From assembly GCF_905475465.1 (NCBI RefSeq), contig NC_062250.1, positions 1,882,501-1,946,500 on the forward strand: a stretch of 64,000 bases of DNA, read 5' to 3'. The translations under genes were made by a program, and so were the position numbers. Within the stretch, counting starts at the first letter, position 1, and every line of letters begins with the position of its first letter. Of this stretch, positions 45,991 through 57,110 are shown in pieces. The notes under the pieces are model-generated. The model ran no database searches. It saw nothing but the letters and a program-made list of their open reading frames with translations, and had not been told where the DNA came from. The DNA is from Pieris napi. Lineage: Eukaryota; Arthropoda; Insecta; Lepidoptera; Pieridae.

Positions 45991-47270
45991 GATATGGTAA
46001 CGATTTGAATCATGGAAAAAGTCTTAATTAATTAAAATACTAAGAAAATTGTTTTTAAAGATATAATAATTAAGTTATATTTCATTATTGACCTTTATCT
46101 TATAACAATTTAGATAATAATTTGTTAAGTAATTTACAAATGTTCGTTTTTTGGATTATATATATTTTTTAGTACAAGTTTAAAGCCCGATAGCATATAT
46201 GGTAGGGCTTTTTTCTAAGGGTTTCTTTCCATCCCCTCCTTTCAATTTATTTGGCGTAGCAAAATGTGTTTAATAGAGGTGCAAAGTTTAAGTTTCATAA
46301 ATAAATTTAGAAAGGAAAGTGATTGCTATAACTATCCATGAATCCATAAAGTGTATAGTTAACTGTAGTACTGAAAATGTTTATCGTAAAAATGATCAAA
46401 CTTTACAATAAAAAAAACTGATTTTGTTCTAATTTTATATTTATATTTCACCACCTTATAAATAATAAGAAACAGCTGTAACAAAATGTATTCATTATTT
46501 TTTACTAAATTATGTTTGACACAATATCTCGTAACAAGCCAGACGAAATACTTTGTCCCATTTCTCAAAGGACATCTTCGGAAACGCGAAAATTCAATTG
46601 AAAACTTTCCCTAAGAACGTTGATGAAGTCAACTCGAATATTTTCCAGGCAATTGTTTAAGAACTAGGCTAATTTTATTGCATCACTTCTGAATGGATAA
46701 TTTCCATCGTAACATCATTCGTGACTTTTGCTTCTTTGCTGTTAATTAAGAGTAATCAATGATTTGGTGAAGAAAATATTTATCTTTGCAAAAAGAGTAA
46801 ATGAGACACACGTTCACATCTTTAAAGGTTTTAAATAAACTATTTTTCGTTGTCAAAACTGATTCTAGAATATATAAATAGAGGCACCATAATTTATGTA
46901 AAAAAAACTGTATAGCCCGTGTCAAGTACCAGCCAGATTGAATTGAATTGAGTAAGTAAAAAACTGGAAAATATATAAAAACTCCTCTTAGAGGATGCAG
47001 GGTAAAGATATAGTATATGTAAAAGGAATATTATAAATTGCGCTGAGTGCAAAAGACACCCTCCCTCGTTTACCAGCCCACTGAGTTTTCTGAGGTGCAA
47101 TGTCTTTGTGAAGTATTGACGGCAAATGCAACATGTAATTTTCCAAATGGGATACTGCAGCGTCAACATGAATCCCTGATATGTAGAGTATGTTTTTAAG
47201 TATAGATTTTTACACTAGATTATTAAGTAGGTCAGTTATACGCTTGGGTGTTTTGTATACTCATTACATT
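45991..47270. other. AT-rich spacer, first part duplicated from 41.3-41.9 kb
   Basis: Similarity to 41300-41900 runs to about 46540. Beyond that I see no gene or named repeat. Confidence 0.5.
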
Positions 47271-47730
47271 TTTTGAAGTTATACTTCTTTAGGCGCGTTA
47301 TGAAAAATTGATGAGAGTGAAATTTTACGCTGCGCGCGCACCGTGACACAAAATTAATAGAATGAAGTTAGTGGCGCATGTTGGCACGCACGCCGCCTCT
47401 GTTCACTGTGTATTTATATTTATAATATTTATCCACATGCTTTGAGTTTCTACATTTAAAACACGTGTTTTCATTTTATTTTCATTATACAAGTGCGAAT
47501 TTTATATGTGCATCTGAATTATAATCAGAAGTGATTTAAATTGAATATTTAAATCAATACTAATTAATATTAGAAAATAAATATAAATATAATATTAATA
47601 AATATTTATTTATTTAATTTTTCAAATGTAAACTGAACTTTATTGACTATAATGACTCCTTTTCCAGTCTTTGATTATTTAATTTTAATTAATTATTTGC
47701 GTGCCATCAATACAGACAGACAGAATATTT
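47271..47730. other. Spacer with a GC-rich block
   Basis: 47325-47420 is rich in CG (TGCGCGCGCACCGTG, GCACGCACGCCGCC), possibly an unrecognised MITE. The rest is AT-rich. Confidence 0.4.
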
Positions 47731-48461
47731 TAAGCTATTGCATAGATTTTGTCGCTGGCTTTGAGCGCGGCGACCGAATCAAGAAATTCCGTAACGAAAG
47801 TAAATCCTGACACACGATGACGTAATATAGGTGCGGCCAATTCTCGTTAGAGCGGGATAGAACGCATACTGCGTATTAACATCTCTCTGACGAGATCGGA
47901 GACGTAGCGTAAGCGCGGCTGGTGCAGCGGTTAATATCAAAGAAAAAAATACTACATAAATAAATATTCATAACTAGCTGGCCTGGCGAACATAGCCTAA
48001 CAGTCGATTCTTTATTTTTTTTAAATACTTATTCTGCTATTCGGGACACCGGTCTAGCCAAGATAAAAAAAAGAAAGTTGATAAGACAACAAATACATCA
48101 TGTCAAAAAATAAAAATTTACCTTCCTGGAACCCTTCCACTAACACTTGAACTTTATGATATGGTATTAAAGTTCAAATTGACTTTTAAGTATTATTACG
48201 AATATTATGTATGGGAATATAGAAAAGTGTTGTTTTTAGACTTTTTCAGTCAATTTTTTTAATTTTTCTCTCCGTAAGAACCATCCTCGTACTTCAAGGA
48301 ATATTATAAAAAAAGAATCAGACAAATCGGTCAAGCCGTTTTCATGTTATGTCGTGACAATGGAAAACGGATTTCATTTTTATATATATAGATATATAAG
48401 TTGATGAAAATGCTATGCAATAGCTTTACCGCGGCAGTCCCCGAGTGCCACACGTTTTTTT
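47731..48461 (-). repeat. ~300-bp interspersed repeat, copy interrupted by a Helitron
   Basis: 47731-47973 plus 48393-48461 are the inverted counterpart of 53641-53937. Shared blocks include GCGGCGACCGAATCAAGAAA, TTCCGTAACGAAA and GCGGCAGTCCCCGAGTGCCA. The 419-bp Helitron at 47974-48392 splits this copy. Confidence 0.75.
47974..48392 (-). mobile_element. Non-autonomous Helitron
   Basis: On the minus strand it starts TCTATATATATAAAAATGAA, contains GTTTTCCATTGTCACGACAT and ends GGCCAGCTAG. It is inserted between A and T. The repeat copy at 53.7 kb lacks it. Confidence 0.8.
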
Positions 48462-49384
48462 ATATATATAGTCGTAGATACATATAACGTTAATATTCGA
48501 ATATATTTTATATCTCTGCATTCATCAAAGTAATACTTCCAGCCAGGTTTTAAACTTAGATAGATAGTAGATAGCTAGGATAGATAATTCAGAAATATAT
48601 ATTCTTATGGGACTAAACGGTACTCAGTAACCAATATACGCATTCTATTTCCCCCTTTTTACTTTCGAAAACAAACCATATCCTTAACTATCGGTTTCTA
48701 ATATTACTCATCGATAAACAAAAGAGCTTTTAATCTCGAGGAAAAACAATAAGAAAATGTCGATTGTCGATCTGTCACTTCCGCATTCTGTTTGAGAACA
48801 AAAGATCCTTTTACTTTTGATTTTGTTTTATTTGCGTTGTATTTTCTTTATTTGACCTTATATTCGTTACAAACAAATAAATTATCCGATTTCATATAAA
48901 ATAGATTGTTTATTTCACGTAGTATCATTAGAGGGAATTTAGAACACTTAAAAACCAGATCACAGACAACTGTTCTTTTAGCTTATGTCTTAGGTAATGT
49001 GACCTACGTCAACCTTCTGAGAATATCTCTTTTTCTTACTATCTTCGATTAAAACTTATTAATATTCTAAAATTATTTTAGAAAGATCATCAAAAAGATA
49101 TAGCTTTTACAAGCCATATCGGCAATATGATCACTTTCTAGCCAACTAACACAAAATTGAATTCATTACATTATTTATATCTCAAAGTATCTCTGGCCGG
49201 TTGCTGAAAAGAGTAAGGGCGTTTCACGTTTGCATCCACTTAAGTGGATTACTACTAATTATCTTAAAGTGCAGTTCCTGCAAAAGCAATGACAAAATTA
49301 TTTTTGGCCACGTCCTAGTGAAATAGAGTTACTTAGTGTCGGAGAAATAAAAAAAATCCCTTTATTTGAGTACACTACACTAAG
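48462..49384. other. AT-rich spacer, nothing recognised
   Basis: No open frame or repeat I can name. Confidence 0.5.
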
Positions 49385-49650
49385 TCCATGTCATTATGTT
49401 TTACACTAGTACTCGAACCCCGATGGAGTGAAGGCCTCCTTCAAATATTTCCACTCGCTATATTACTAGCGATAATTTTCCAATTCTGCCCCGCTATCCC
49501 TTTTATTCCATGTTCATAAGTTTCTGGTAGGCGTCCTCTCTTTCTTCTTCCCACTGGGCTATTCCAAGTAAGGATCTTTTTGACCCATCTGCCATCACAA
49601 ACTTGGGCTACGTGACCGGCCCATTTGACATACGTATACTGTATATTTTG
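49385..49650 (-). mobile_element. RTE-type retrotransposon C-terminal relic
   Basis: The minus strand reads YVKWAGHVAQVCDGRWVKKI, LTWNSPVGRRKRGRLPETY and IKGIAGQNWK, parallel to the C-terminus of the RTE at 7.4-7.7 kb (WRWTGHMLR, RKKRGRQTKRW, NKIAG). The downstream part is degraded. Confidence 0.7.
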
Positions 49651-49711
49651 TTATATATCATGATGTGATGCAGACAAAGTCACGGCCTTCCACTGGTATA
49701 TTATAATCACC

Positions 49712-49876
49712 ATGAATCGAGACGACCCTTCGGGCATACTCGAACTAATTAACGAAGATAAAGAGCCACCACCAATTAAGAATATACAATGGATTCCGCG
49801 AACATTTTATTGTGCCAGTGTGCTTATTAATAAAACGGATATGAAACATCCGGCTTATTCTCAACCATTTCATTAA
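49712..49876 (+). CDS. Small open frame of 54 codons, unknown
   Basis: ATG to TAA: MNRDDPSGILELINEDKEPP then PIKNIQWIPRTFYCASVLIN and a short tail ending QPFH. The composition is more protein-like (charged, Pro-rich middle) than the AT-rich surroundings. I recognise no family and see no splice or promoter context. It could be part of an exon, a transposon fragment, or chance. Confidence 0.2.
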   Translation: MNRDDPSGILELINEDKEPPPIKNIQWIPRTFYCASVLINKTDMKHPAYSQPFH

Positions 49877-49879
49877 TTA

Positions 49880-51375
49880 ATGCAGAAAGTTTTTCTCTCA
49901 GAAATTAGTTGCTATAACTTTTAATATAAAAATGACGGACGGGAATAAGTTTTTTTTTTAATCTGTGATTCACTTAGATAGTTTCGTGTTATTCTATGGG
50001 TAAACTCCTCTTTTACCATACCAATGATGACCTCGCTGATGATGTTGTGTTTGGTTGTTATTTTTTCATTATATTGAATGGCTGCAAGACATCATGTCCT
50101 TTATACCAGTTAATAAAGGTAAAGTAAGGTTTAATAAAAAGAGTGTTAGTTCATCCCTAATATGAACATAATTTGAGCACTGAGAGAGAGATTTCTGTTT
50201 TTATTGACGTTCATTACTGTACATTTTGCGGTTTAAAGAATAAATTATATTTTAAATCTTGTTTTAATACTATGTATATCCAAGTATTTAGTTTTAAACA
50301 TATTTTCAATCCAAGATCTTTACGGTTGCTGACATTAAAATATGTGGTACGGCGTCTCGTGGAAATGAAAGTATTGCTGGCGAGCGAATATTTTTCCCTC
50401 CACTGGAAACGCAATATAAACGATAAGATGTTGTTATTTTTATTTTTCTACAAGGAGTTCACGAAACCTTTCAATTTGTATAACATTATTTTTTGTTTAC
50501 TATAAAATAATAAAATCGACGACGAGACATTTATATCTTAATAAGTACATACAAAAAAGTAATTTTTGTAGAAATATTAAGGCTTTTTAATTTAAAAATA
50601 AACCAAATGGCGCTAAAACGTTTAAGTTCTGAGGCTGAGATTTTTTCATTGTATGTAATGAGCAGTTGCTGTTCGAAAGAAGTTTGAAAGCTTTAATGTC
50701 TCATGTTTAAGATTGTATCAGACTAGTTGTATTTAAATACTTTATAATGCGACAAGAATCCCTAATGGAGTATTAATCTATGTAACGCTGTGGTATTTTT
50801 ATGGTTCCCTGTCTTGTCTATTCTTAATTAGTCATCCAGCAGGTGATTCCAGGGGTCACCAATTGACTATTTAAAACACTTGACAAGTCAATTGGTGTTA
50901 ACTGAGTGACCGAATTAATACCGAGACGGCAGCTGATTGTACCGGCTCGATTTAAATCAGATAATCTATGCGTTGAATTATTAAGCGACTAAAACTCGAA
51001 AAGACTTTGATGTTTTTATTACCTCGTCAGTGGAGGGGTTCTGATTATTGAGGTGTCAAAATGATTGCGATTAGAGACTGATAGTTTTCAAGATATATAT
51101 GTACTGATATTCCTCATGAAAAATTTCAATTTCTGGTCGTCATACGTCGTACGATAGTATTGACGCACTACGTAGAATGAACTCTTTGGCACATTATGTA
51201 TACTTCTTTACAAATAAAAATCGGCTGGATCGATTTGGATGAAGTGTCGTTTATATGGATTCGAGAATGGTTTAGATTAACAATCAGATTTTTTAAACGT
51301 GTACACAGGACAACGTCTGTTGCGTTCGATAGGATATTATAGTTTTGCTTTAGTATTGTAAATTTAAAAAAAAAT
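49880..51375. other. AT-rich spacer with a small inverted repeat
   Basis: An inverted repeat GTCACCAATTGAC / GTCAATTGGTG lies at about 50856-50907. No gene recognised. Confidence 0.45.
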
Positions 51376-51404
51376 ATGTAACTTTGCACTTATGCGCTAT
51401 ATTT

Positions 51405-51475
51405 ATATATTTTTGCTTAACATTTTGACTGGAAGAGTTCGCTCGGTAGCGATACTTTCTAAAATCACTACAACA
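51405..51475 (+). mobile_element. LINE 3'-UTR hairpin relic
   Basis: TGACTGGAAGAGTTCGCTCGGTAGCGATA resembles the TGCCTGGAAGAG/TCGCTC...AGCGATA hairpin of the LINE tails in the Gr array. Degraded. Confidence 0.4.
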
Positions 51476-52554
51476 ACATCTAAAGATTCAGGTAATCTCA
51501 AACTATTCGCCATCCAGACACTTTCGACTTGAAGTTAATTTTAATTAGCAAAGTTAAGGAATTAGCCGCTTACCTTCCTTAAACAAGCTCTGAATTCATT
51601 TGTGAGCAAAATCGGAATTGTTAATATTGCAATTTACGAAGCACCTCTGTACCAATTGAATTTGTATTACATTTCTCAGTTTTCAGTTGATCATTAATAT
51701 TTCTTTTTACACGCTTTATATTAGCTTCACCTGTATGTATGTATGTAACCGACTCCTTCGGACTCGATTTTTACCCAAAAGCGTGGGGTGCTCTGTGCCA
51801 TATTTTTCGTCTATCGAGCAACCCACGCTTTTTCACAATAATACCAGTATTTTTTGTTCATTACCATTTTCAGCCTAAATTAGGAATTATTTTTCACTTT
51901 TTAGTTTGATGTGCTTTTAAAGCGTGTTTTTTAGTTTTTTTAAACTATATTTATTTATTATTATTAAATCGAAGAAGCAAAAGAATATTTTTATCAACAA
52001 CAAAATATCTAGGACGGAAGTCATTTATATTTTTTTAGTGTTTATATATATGTGTTGCTGTTGTTTATGTCATTATTAAATCCAATGATGGAAGGATAAA
52101 GGCCACAGGACAGATCGCCAACCCGCTGGTGTGACCGTGTCACGTTTATCACGGGTCTCCGAAAACAGCTGCGCTGAGGAAAGCTCCCGACCTAACAAAG
52201 TAGGCAGTTATCCACTAGCAGGGCACTGGAAAGTGAAGCGACCTCCGGCAATTATGAATACGAATTGGAATTTCTGGGAACTACTTCTCTTCAGAAGAGA
52301 CACCTTAAAATACCGAGTTTACGATTTCTTATAATTAATAAAAGCATGGTATGTCACTGTTCAAAAATCAGGTTTAATGATATAAAATATATTAGGAATC
52401 GATATTGAGGGAATTTAAACAATAAAAATAGTTATTTATTTATTTATATTATTCTATCTTTACAGTTATTAATTCGATAGAACGACACAATATTTATACC
52501 CACACCGATTAACCTAGATAAAAAACTTAAAAAAAATATATTTATATACCTAAA
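51476..52554. other. Spacer, no gene recognised
   Basis: The 52080-52330 stretch is GC-richer, with a weak RTE-like DRSPTRWCD on the plus strand, too little to call. Confidence 0.4.
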
Positions 52555-52779
52555 CTAGTGGACCCCACAGACGTTGTCCTGCATGATATTTCAACCGATT
52601 AAGATATTAAACAAAGTATGAAAGTACCGACTGCAGCGCCATCTGTCGGGCTGATTTGTGAATCTAAACCATTCCCAGATCCCCTTGAAGACACACAAAA
52701 AATTTCATCAAAATTGGTCCAGTCGTTTAGGAGGAGTTCAGTCACATACACACGCACACAAGAAATATATATATTAAGA
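52555..52779 (-). mobile_element. Short non-autonomous Helitron
   Basis: The minus strand starts TCTTAATATATATATTTCTT, contains ACAGATGGCGCTGCAGTCGG and ends GGTCCACTAG, between A (52780 complement) and T (52554 complement). 225 bp. It lies just beyond the 3' end of the LINE fragment at 52.8-53.4 kb. Confidence 0.78.
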
Positions 52780-52789
52780 TAGTATAACT

Positions 52790-53420
52790 AATAATATAGG
52801 AAGCAACTCTTGTGAACTCAGCCAGTGCACAAACAAATAGGTCTACCTTAACAGAAATCCTATTTATTATATGCATTGCTTGCGTGAGTGGCGATTCGCT
52901 AACCAAGTTGGAATGTGCGCGCGGTACATCAAAAAGTTGAGACTTCCGCCTCAGGTTTTTACTTGATATCCGTAGACTCAGTCTCTCCATTATATTTAGA
53001 TTATAAACCCGACCCGTAAGTATCTCTCTTAGCTCTCTTCTGAGGCGTAGCAGGTCATAACCCACCATACCCAGAACAAACAGGTTCGGGTACATAAGAT
53101 ACAAGGGATACACACCATACAGTCTCTTGTAGAGGTAACGGGTGAATTTATTTTGTACTCGCTCTAACATGAGACTGTATTTAGCCTCATATGGGGCCCA
53201 TACCATTGCGTTGCACTCCAAGTGACTTCGAACTAACGCATTGTATAACATTTTAATTGCACTGGTATTCGTGAACCCACAAGCTATTCGTAATGTAAAC
53301 CCCAAAGTTTCTGTAAGCCTTTTTGCTTGTCTTATCTACGTGTTGCGCAAACCCAAGATCCGCATAAAAATATACTCCCGTATCCTTGACCCGATAAATA
53401 AACAATCCCTTTAGAATTTT
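52790..53420 (-). mobile_element. Non-LTR retrotransposon RT C-terminal fragment, frameshifted
   Basis: The minus strand reads VKDTGVYFYADLGFAQHVDK then TSKKAYRNFG. After one extra G near 53302 it continues FTLRIACGFTNTSAIKMLYN, ALVRSHLECNAMVWAPYEAK, LERVQNKFTRYLYKRLYGVY, to ALAEFTRVA. This is the post-catalytic region of a Jockey-group RT. It is 5'-truncated and has a one-base frameshift. Confidence 0.8.
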
Positions 53421-53640
53421 TATATTTAATAACTAAATATAATCTCTCTCCAAACTTAACATAATAATAACCAAGAATAAAAGATAAAGCACTAAAGTGG
53501 GGAGGAACTAACCAACCGTGTGGCAGTGTAGCATAATGCTGGCAAAATACTTTTTAACATATGTCGATAGAAATTTGCTCTAATTTAAAATTTATTTATC
53601 AGGTTTGTCAAAACTGACTGAGCGTTATATAAACATTAAC

Positions 53641-53937
53641 AAAAAAGTGTGGCACTCGGGGACTGCCGCTGTTAAGCTATTGCATAGCATTTTTTATCAA
53701 CTTATGCAATTATAATTATTTATTTATTTTTATTTATGCAGTAATTTTGTTTTCTTTGATATTAATTCAATCTACCACTCTACCAGAATCATACTATATA
53801 TTATAGTCTGTTTCACTTTAACGCGTACGCCGACCGCACCAATATTACGTCATCGAGTGTTAGGTTATTTTCGTTACGGAATTTCTTGATTCGGTCGCCG
53901 CGCCCAAAGCCCGCGATAAAATCTATGCAATAGCTTA
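53641..53937 (+). repeat. ~300-bp interspersed repeat, intact copy
   Basis: From GTGTGGCACTCGGGGACTGC to CTATGCAATAGCTT. It is the inverse of 47731-48461 without the Helitron. Superfamily not recognised. Confidence 0.72.
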
Positions 53938-55774
53938 AAACCTTCACCAGGACTTAATACTATTCCTATTAACCAGGAATCTGATCTCTTATTCTTTTAC
54001 CCACGTTTCTTAAGCTAGAAGCTTTAAGAATTACCCTCCATCTATTCTTTACCTTTCAAACTAACTTTATATTATACTTACACACACTCCTATAATTGAA
54101 ATTTTTACATGCATGAATAAATAATAATTGTGGGATTCAAATGTATTATTAAAAATAATATTGCTGAATACACTGACAATTCAGTAGTATTTACATCATC
54201 AATTTCCTCGTTAGTACGGAAAATTGCTTTGCGGCCATGTCCTGCCCGATGTTCAATATAGATTAAAATAAAGTTCAATCACAGAGTAACAAGATAAGAG
54301 AATGTATGCAAATTTTCGGTCTTCAGGGGCACAGTAAACTCGATATTGCTCGGCCAAAGTGAAAATTTGAAGAAGATTTTAAGGACTGAATGTAAATTAT
54401 GCAAGAATTAGAATATTATGGTCATCAACGTAAAAAGTTATGGTATTTATTCTTGTATTTTAATTAAGGCTAGTTTTTATAGCTACTGCGTTTGTTTCTG
54501 AATAATTGTTCCAAATGTTACATAGAAATAAAATCCATCGGTGCACGGCCTTAAGCCATTCAACCATATTTGATTTTTTAGTTCCTAATGGAATTTGCGT
54601 CATTGCCATTTGCAATTGTTTTTGGGTGAAACAAAAATTAATCTAGCTGTTAGGCATGAAAAGTTTTGCCTTAAATACAAATAATAATAAAACAAAATTC
54701 CTTGCTGTTGCAATAAATTGTATATCACTCTTACATATGCATTATGTGTACAATAAACAAAGTTGAGAATTAAATGCGTGAAGATGTCTATTTCTCTATC
54801 CCTATTTCCTTTGAAGTAAACAGAATATTACCCAGTAAATTCCTCAAGTAATAATTCATAGCAACAGTAGAGCAAATTCTATTAGTGAGTGGCGCTGCCA
54901 ACTGTTCTTAGCATACTAATTCCCGGAAACTACTGCGAAAAGCCAGGACAAGAACTGAGGAGTTTTCTAATTACACTCTTACATCCATTAAGACTTGAGT
55001 TTCACCCTTTCCTTAGATACTTAATTAAATTCTATTTAAAGGGTTTTTATCTAAATTTTATACAACTTAGAATAATTTATCACGCCAATGAAATACAAAG
55101 ACAGTGTTTGCGCCTTAAATAAATGGTTTCTTTAAACTTTTAAAAATTACTTTACTCATATAGTTAAACAAGTACATAAGTGTACTTGTTTGTGTGAAGG
55201 TCAACAAAAAATATGTTAAATTGATTCTAAATTTACATTGACTTCTAGTTCGCGTAGAACGGGCAATAAGGACGGGCAAGAAATTCTCCGCCACTCTTTT
55301 TAATCGCTAAGTTTTGAGTCATACAAATTGTTTTAACTGGAGCAAATCAATCCCAAGGATTAGGATCATTGAAATATTCGTCATTCAATCATGTAATTTC
55401 GCTTGGAGGTTTGTTGTAAAAACTATTACAATTTCTATATAAAGAGTGGTTTATTTTCCGGAGCCTGGTTGGTATAAAATAATAATTATATCTTTTACTT
55501 AAATATCTAAACATTAATTGAAGTTGTGTAGTACGCGTTTAAGTTGATATAACATCATATAGCGAACATAATCTGCTACAACGGGGTCGATATCAAGATA
55601 AAAACCAGCTTAATGGTTGTTTATTTTAATAAAAATATGATTGTGACCATACTCTGTTAATAGATGGGTAAACATTTCCCGAGTCGGTTTAAATCCTGGC
55701 AATACATTATCATCACATAGCCTAATTTACATAAGACAATGCCTAGGAATGTCAGCACCAATACTTTAAAGCTC
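53938..55774. other. AT-rich spacer, no gene recognised
   Basis: A short stretch at 55258-55310 (GACGGGCAAGAAATTCTCCG) resembles lepidopteran repeat consensus fragments. Otherwise nothing recognised. Confidence 0.45.
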
Positions 55775-55777
55775 TTA

Positions 55778-56494
55778 GGGTCGATTCGACCAAACAAGAG
55801 TAAATCTTAATCTTAGAATAAATCGTCAGTTAATCGAGAGTAAATCAATTTTACGTTTTACCAACTACAAATTCTAAGAATAGTGGGCTTATTCGGGAAT
55901 TGCTACTATACCGCCGTTTCGCACGGAATAACAGCTATTCCTAGAATAATTTAATGGCGTCAGTCAGTTCAATCAGCTGATTTCGGTCATTTCACAAATA
56001 TGTATTCTGTGTTTTAATTTCAAGTCAACGCAACGCACTAAATTAATAGTCTAGCATTGTATAATGAAACGTTTAAACAATTTATTATTTATTTATTTGT
56101 TTTTAGATTTTTTATTTTCTATAATATTAGAATGAAATTCAACTGGGCTCAACAGAAGTTCCTTTTCAGACGAAAGCCTCAAACAAACAAGAAATAAAAA
56201 CTTTTTGTTGTCGTTTGACACCTGTTAAAAGCTACTTTTTCACACTATAATACGGCAAAATCGAGTTGACATGATGTATGCTCTTACACTGTCCCGTTGT
56301 AGAACAACATTTATTTGCCGAGTTTTATTTTCGTTCACCATTCTCTTGCTATTCGCGTATTGTTATTCCTAGCACAATTATACTATCGATTACGTGGACA
56401 AACGACTATGGATTTACTCGAGATTAAAATCATGGAATAGATTATTCTTGGTATAGTTACTCGTGTATAAATTGAAGTTTGGTCGAATCGACCC
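55778..56494. mobile_element. MITE with TTA duplication, tandem copy 1
   Basis: Inverted ends GGGTCGATTCGACCAAAC / GTTTGGTCGAATCGACCC. TTA at 55775-55777 and 56495-56497. 717 bp, with diverged sub-terminal inverted repeats around TCGAGAGTAAATC / GATTTACTCGAG. Non-coding; the TTA duplication points to PIF/Harbinger. Confidence 0.8.
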
Positions 56495-56497
56495 TTA

Positions 56498-57107
56498 GGG
56501 TCTTAAATCTTAATCTTAGAATAAATCGTCAGTTAATCGAGAGTAAATCAATTTTACGTTTTACCAACTACAAATTCTAAGAATAATGGGCCTATTCGGG
56601 AATTGCTACTATGCCGCCGTTTCGCACGGAATAACAGCTATTCCAAGAATAATTTAATGGCGTCAGTCAGTCCAATCATCTGATTTCTGTCATTTCACAA
56701 ATATGTACTCTGTGTTTTAATTTCAAGTCAACGCAACGCACTAAATTAATAGTCTGGCATTGTATAATGAAACGTTTAAACAATTTACTATTTATTTATT
56801 TATTTTTAGATTTTTTATTTTCTATAATATTAGAATGAAATTCAACTAGGCTCAACAGAAACCCTCAAACAAACAACAAATAAAAACTTTTTCTTGTCGT
56901 TTGACACCTGTTAAAAGCTACTTTTTCACACTATAATACGGCAAATCGGTAAATCGGCTCTTTGCTATTCTATTGTTATTCCTAGCGCAATTATACCATC
57001 GATTACGTGGAAAAACGACTATGGATTTACTCGAGATTAAAATCATGGAATAGATTATTCCTGGTATAGTCACTCGTGTATAAATTGAAGTTTGGTCGAA
57101 TCGACCC
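56498..57107. mobile_element. MITE with TTA duplication, tandem copy 2
   Basis: Head-to-tail copy of 55778-56494 with a shortened left end (GGGTCTTAAATCTTAATC) and an internal deletion near 56880-56960. It shares the middle TTA with copy 1 and is followed by TTA at 57108-57110. Confidence 0.8.
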
Positions 57108-57110
57108 TTA

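Noticed and set aside
52131..52334. RTE C-terminal fragment or small gene
   Set aside because: Only a weak TRWCD match. Too short to support either reading.
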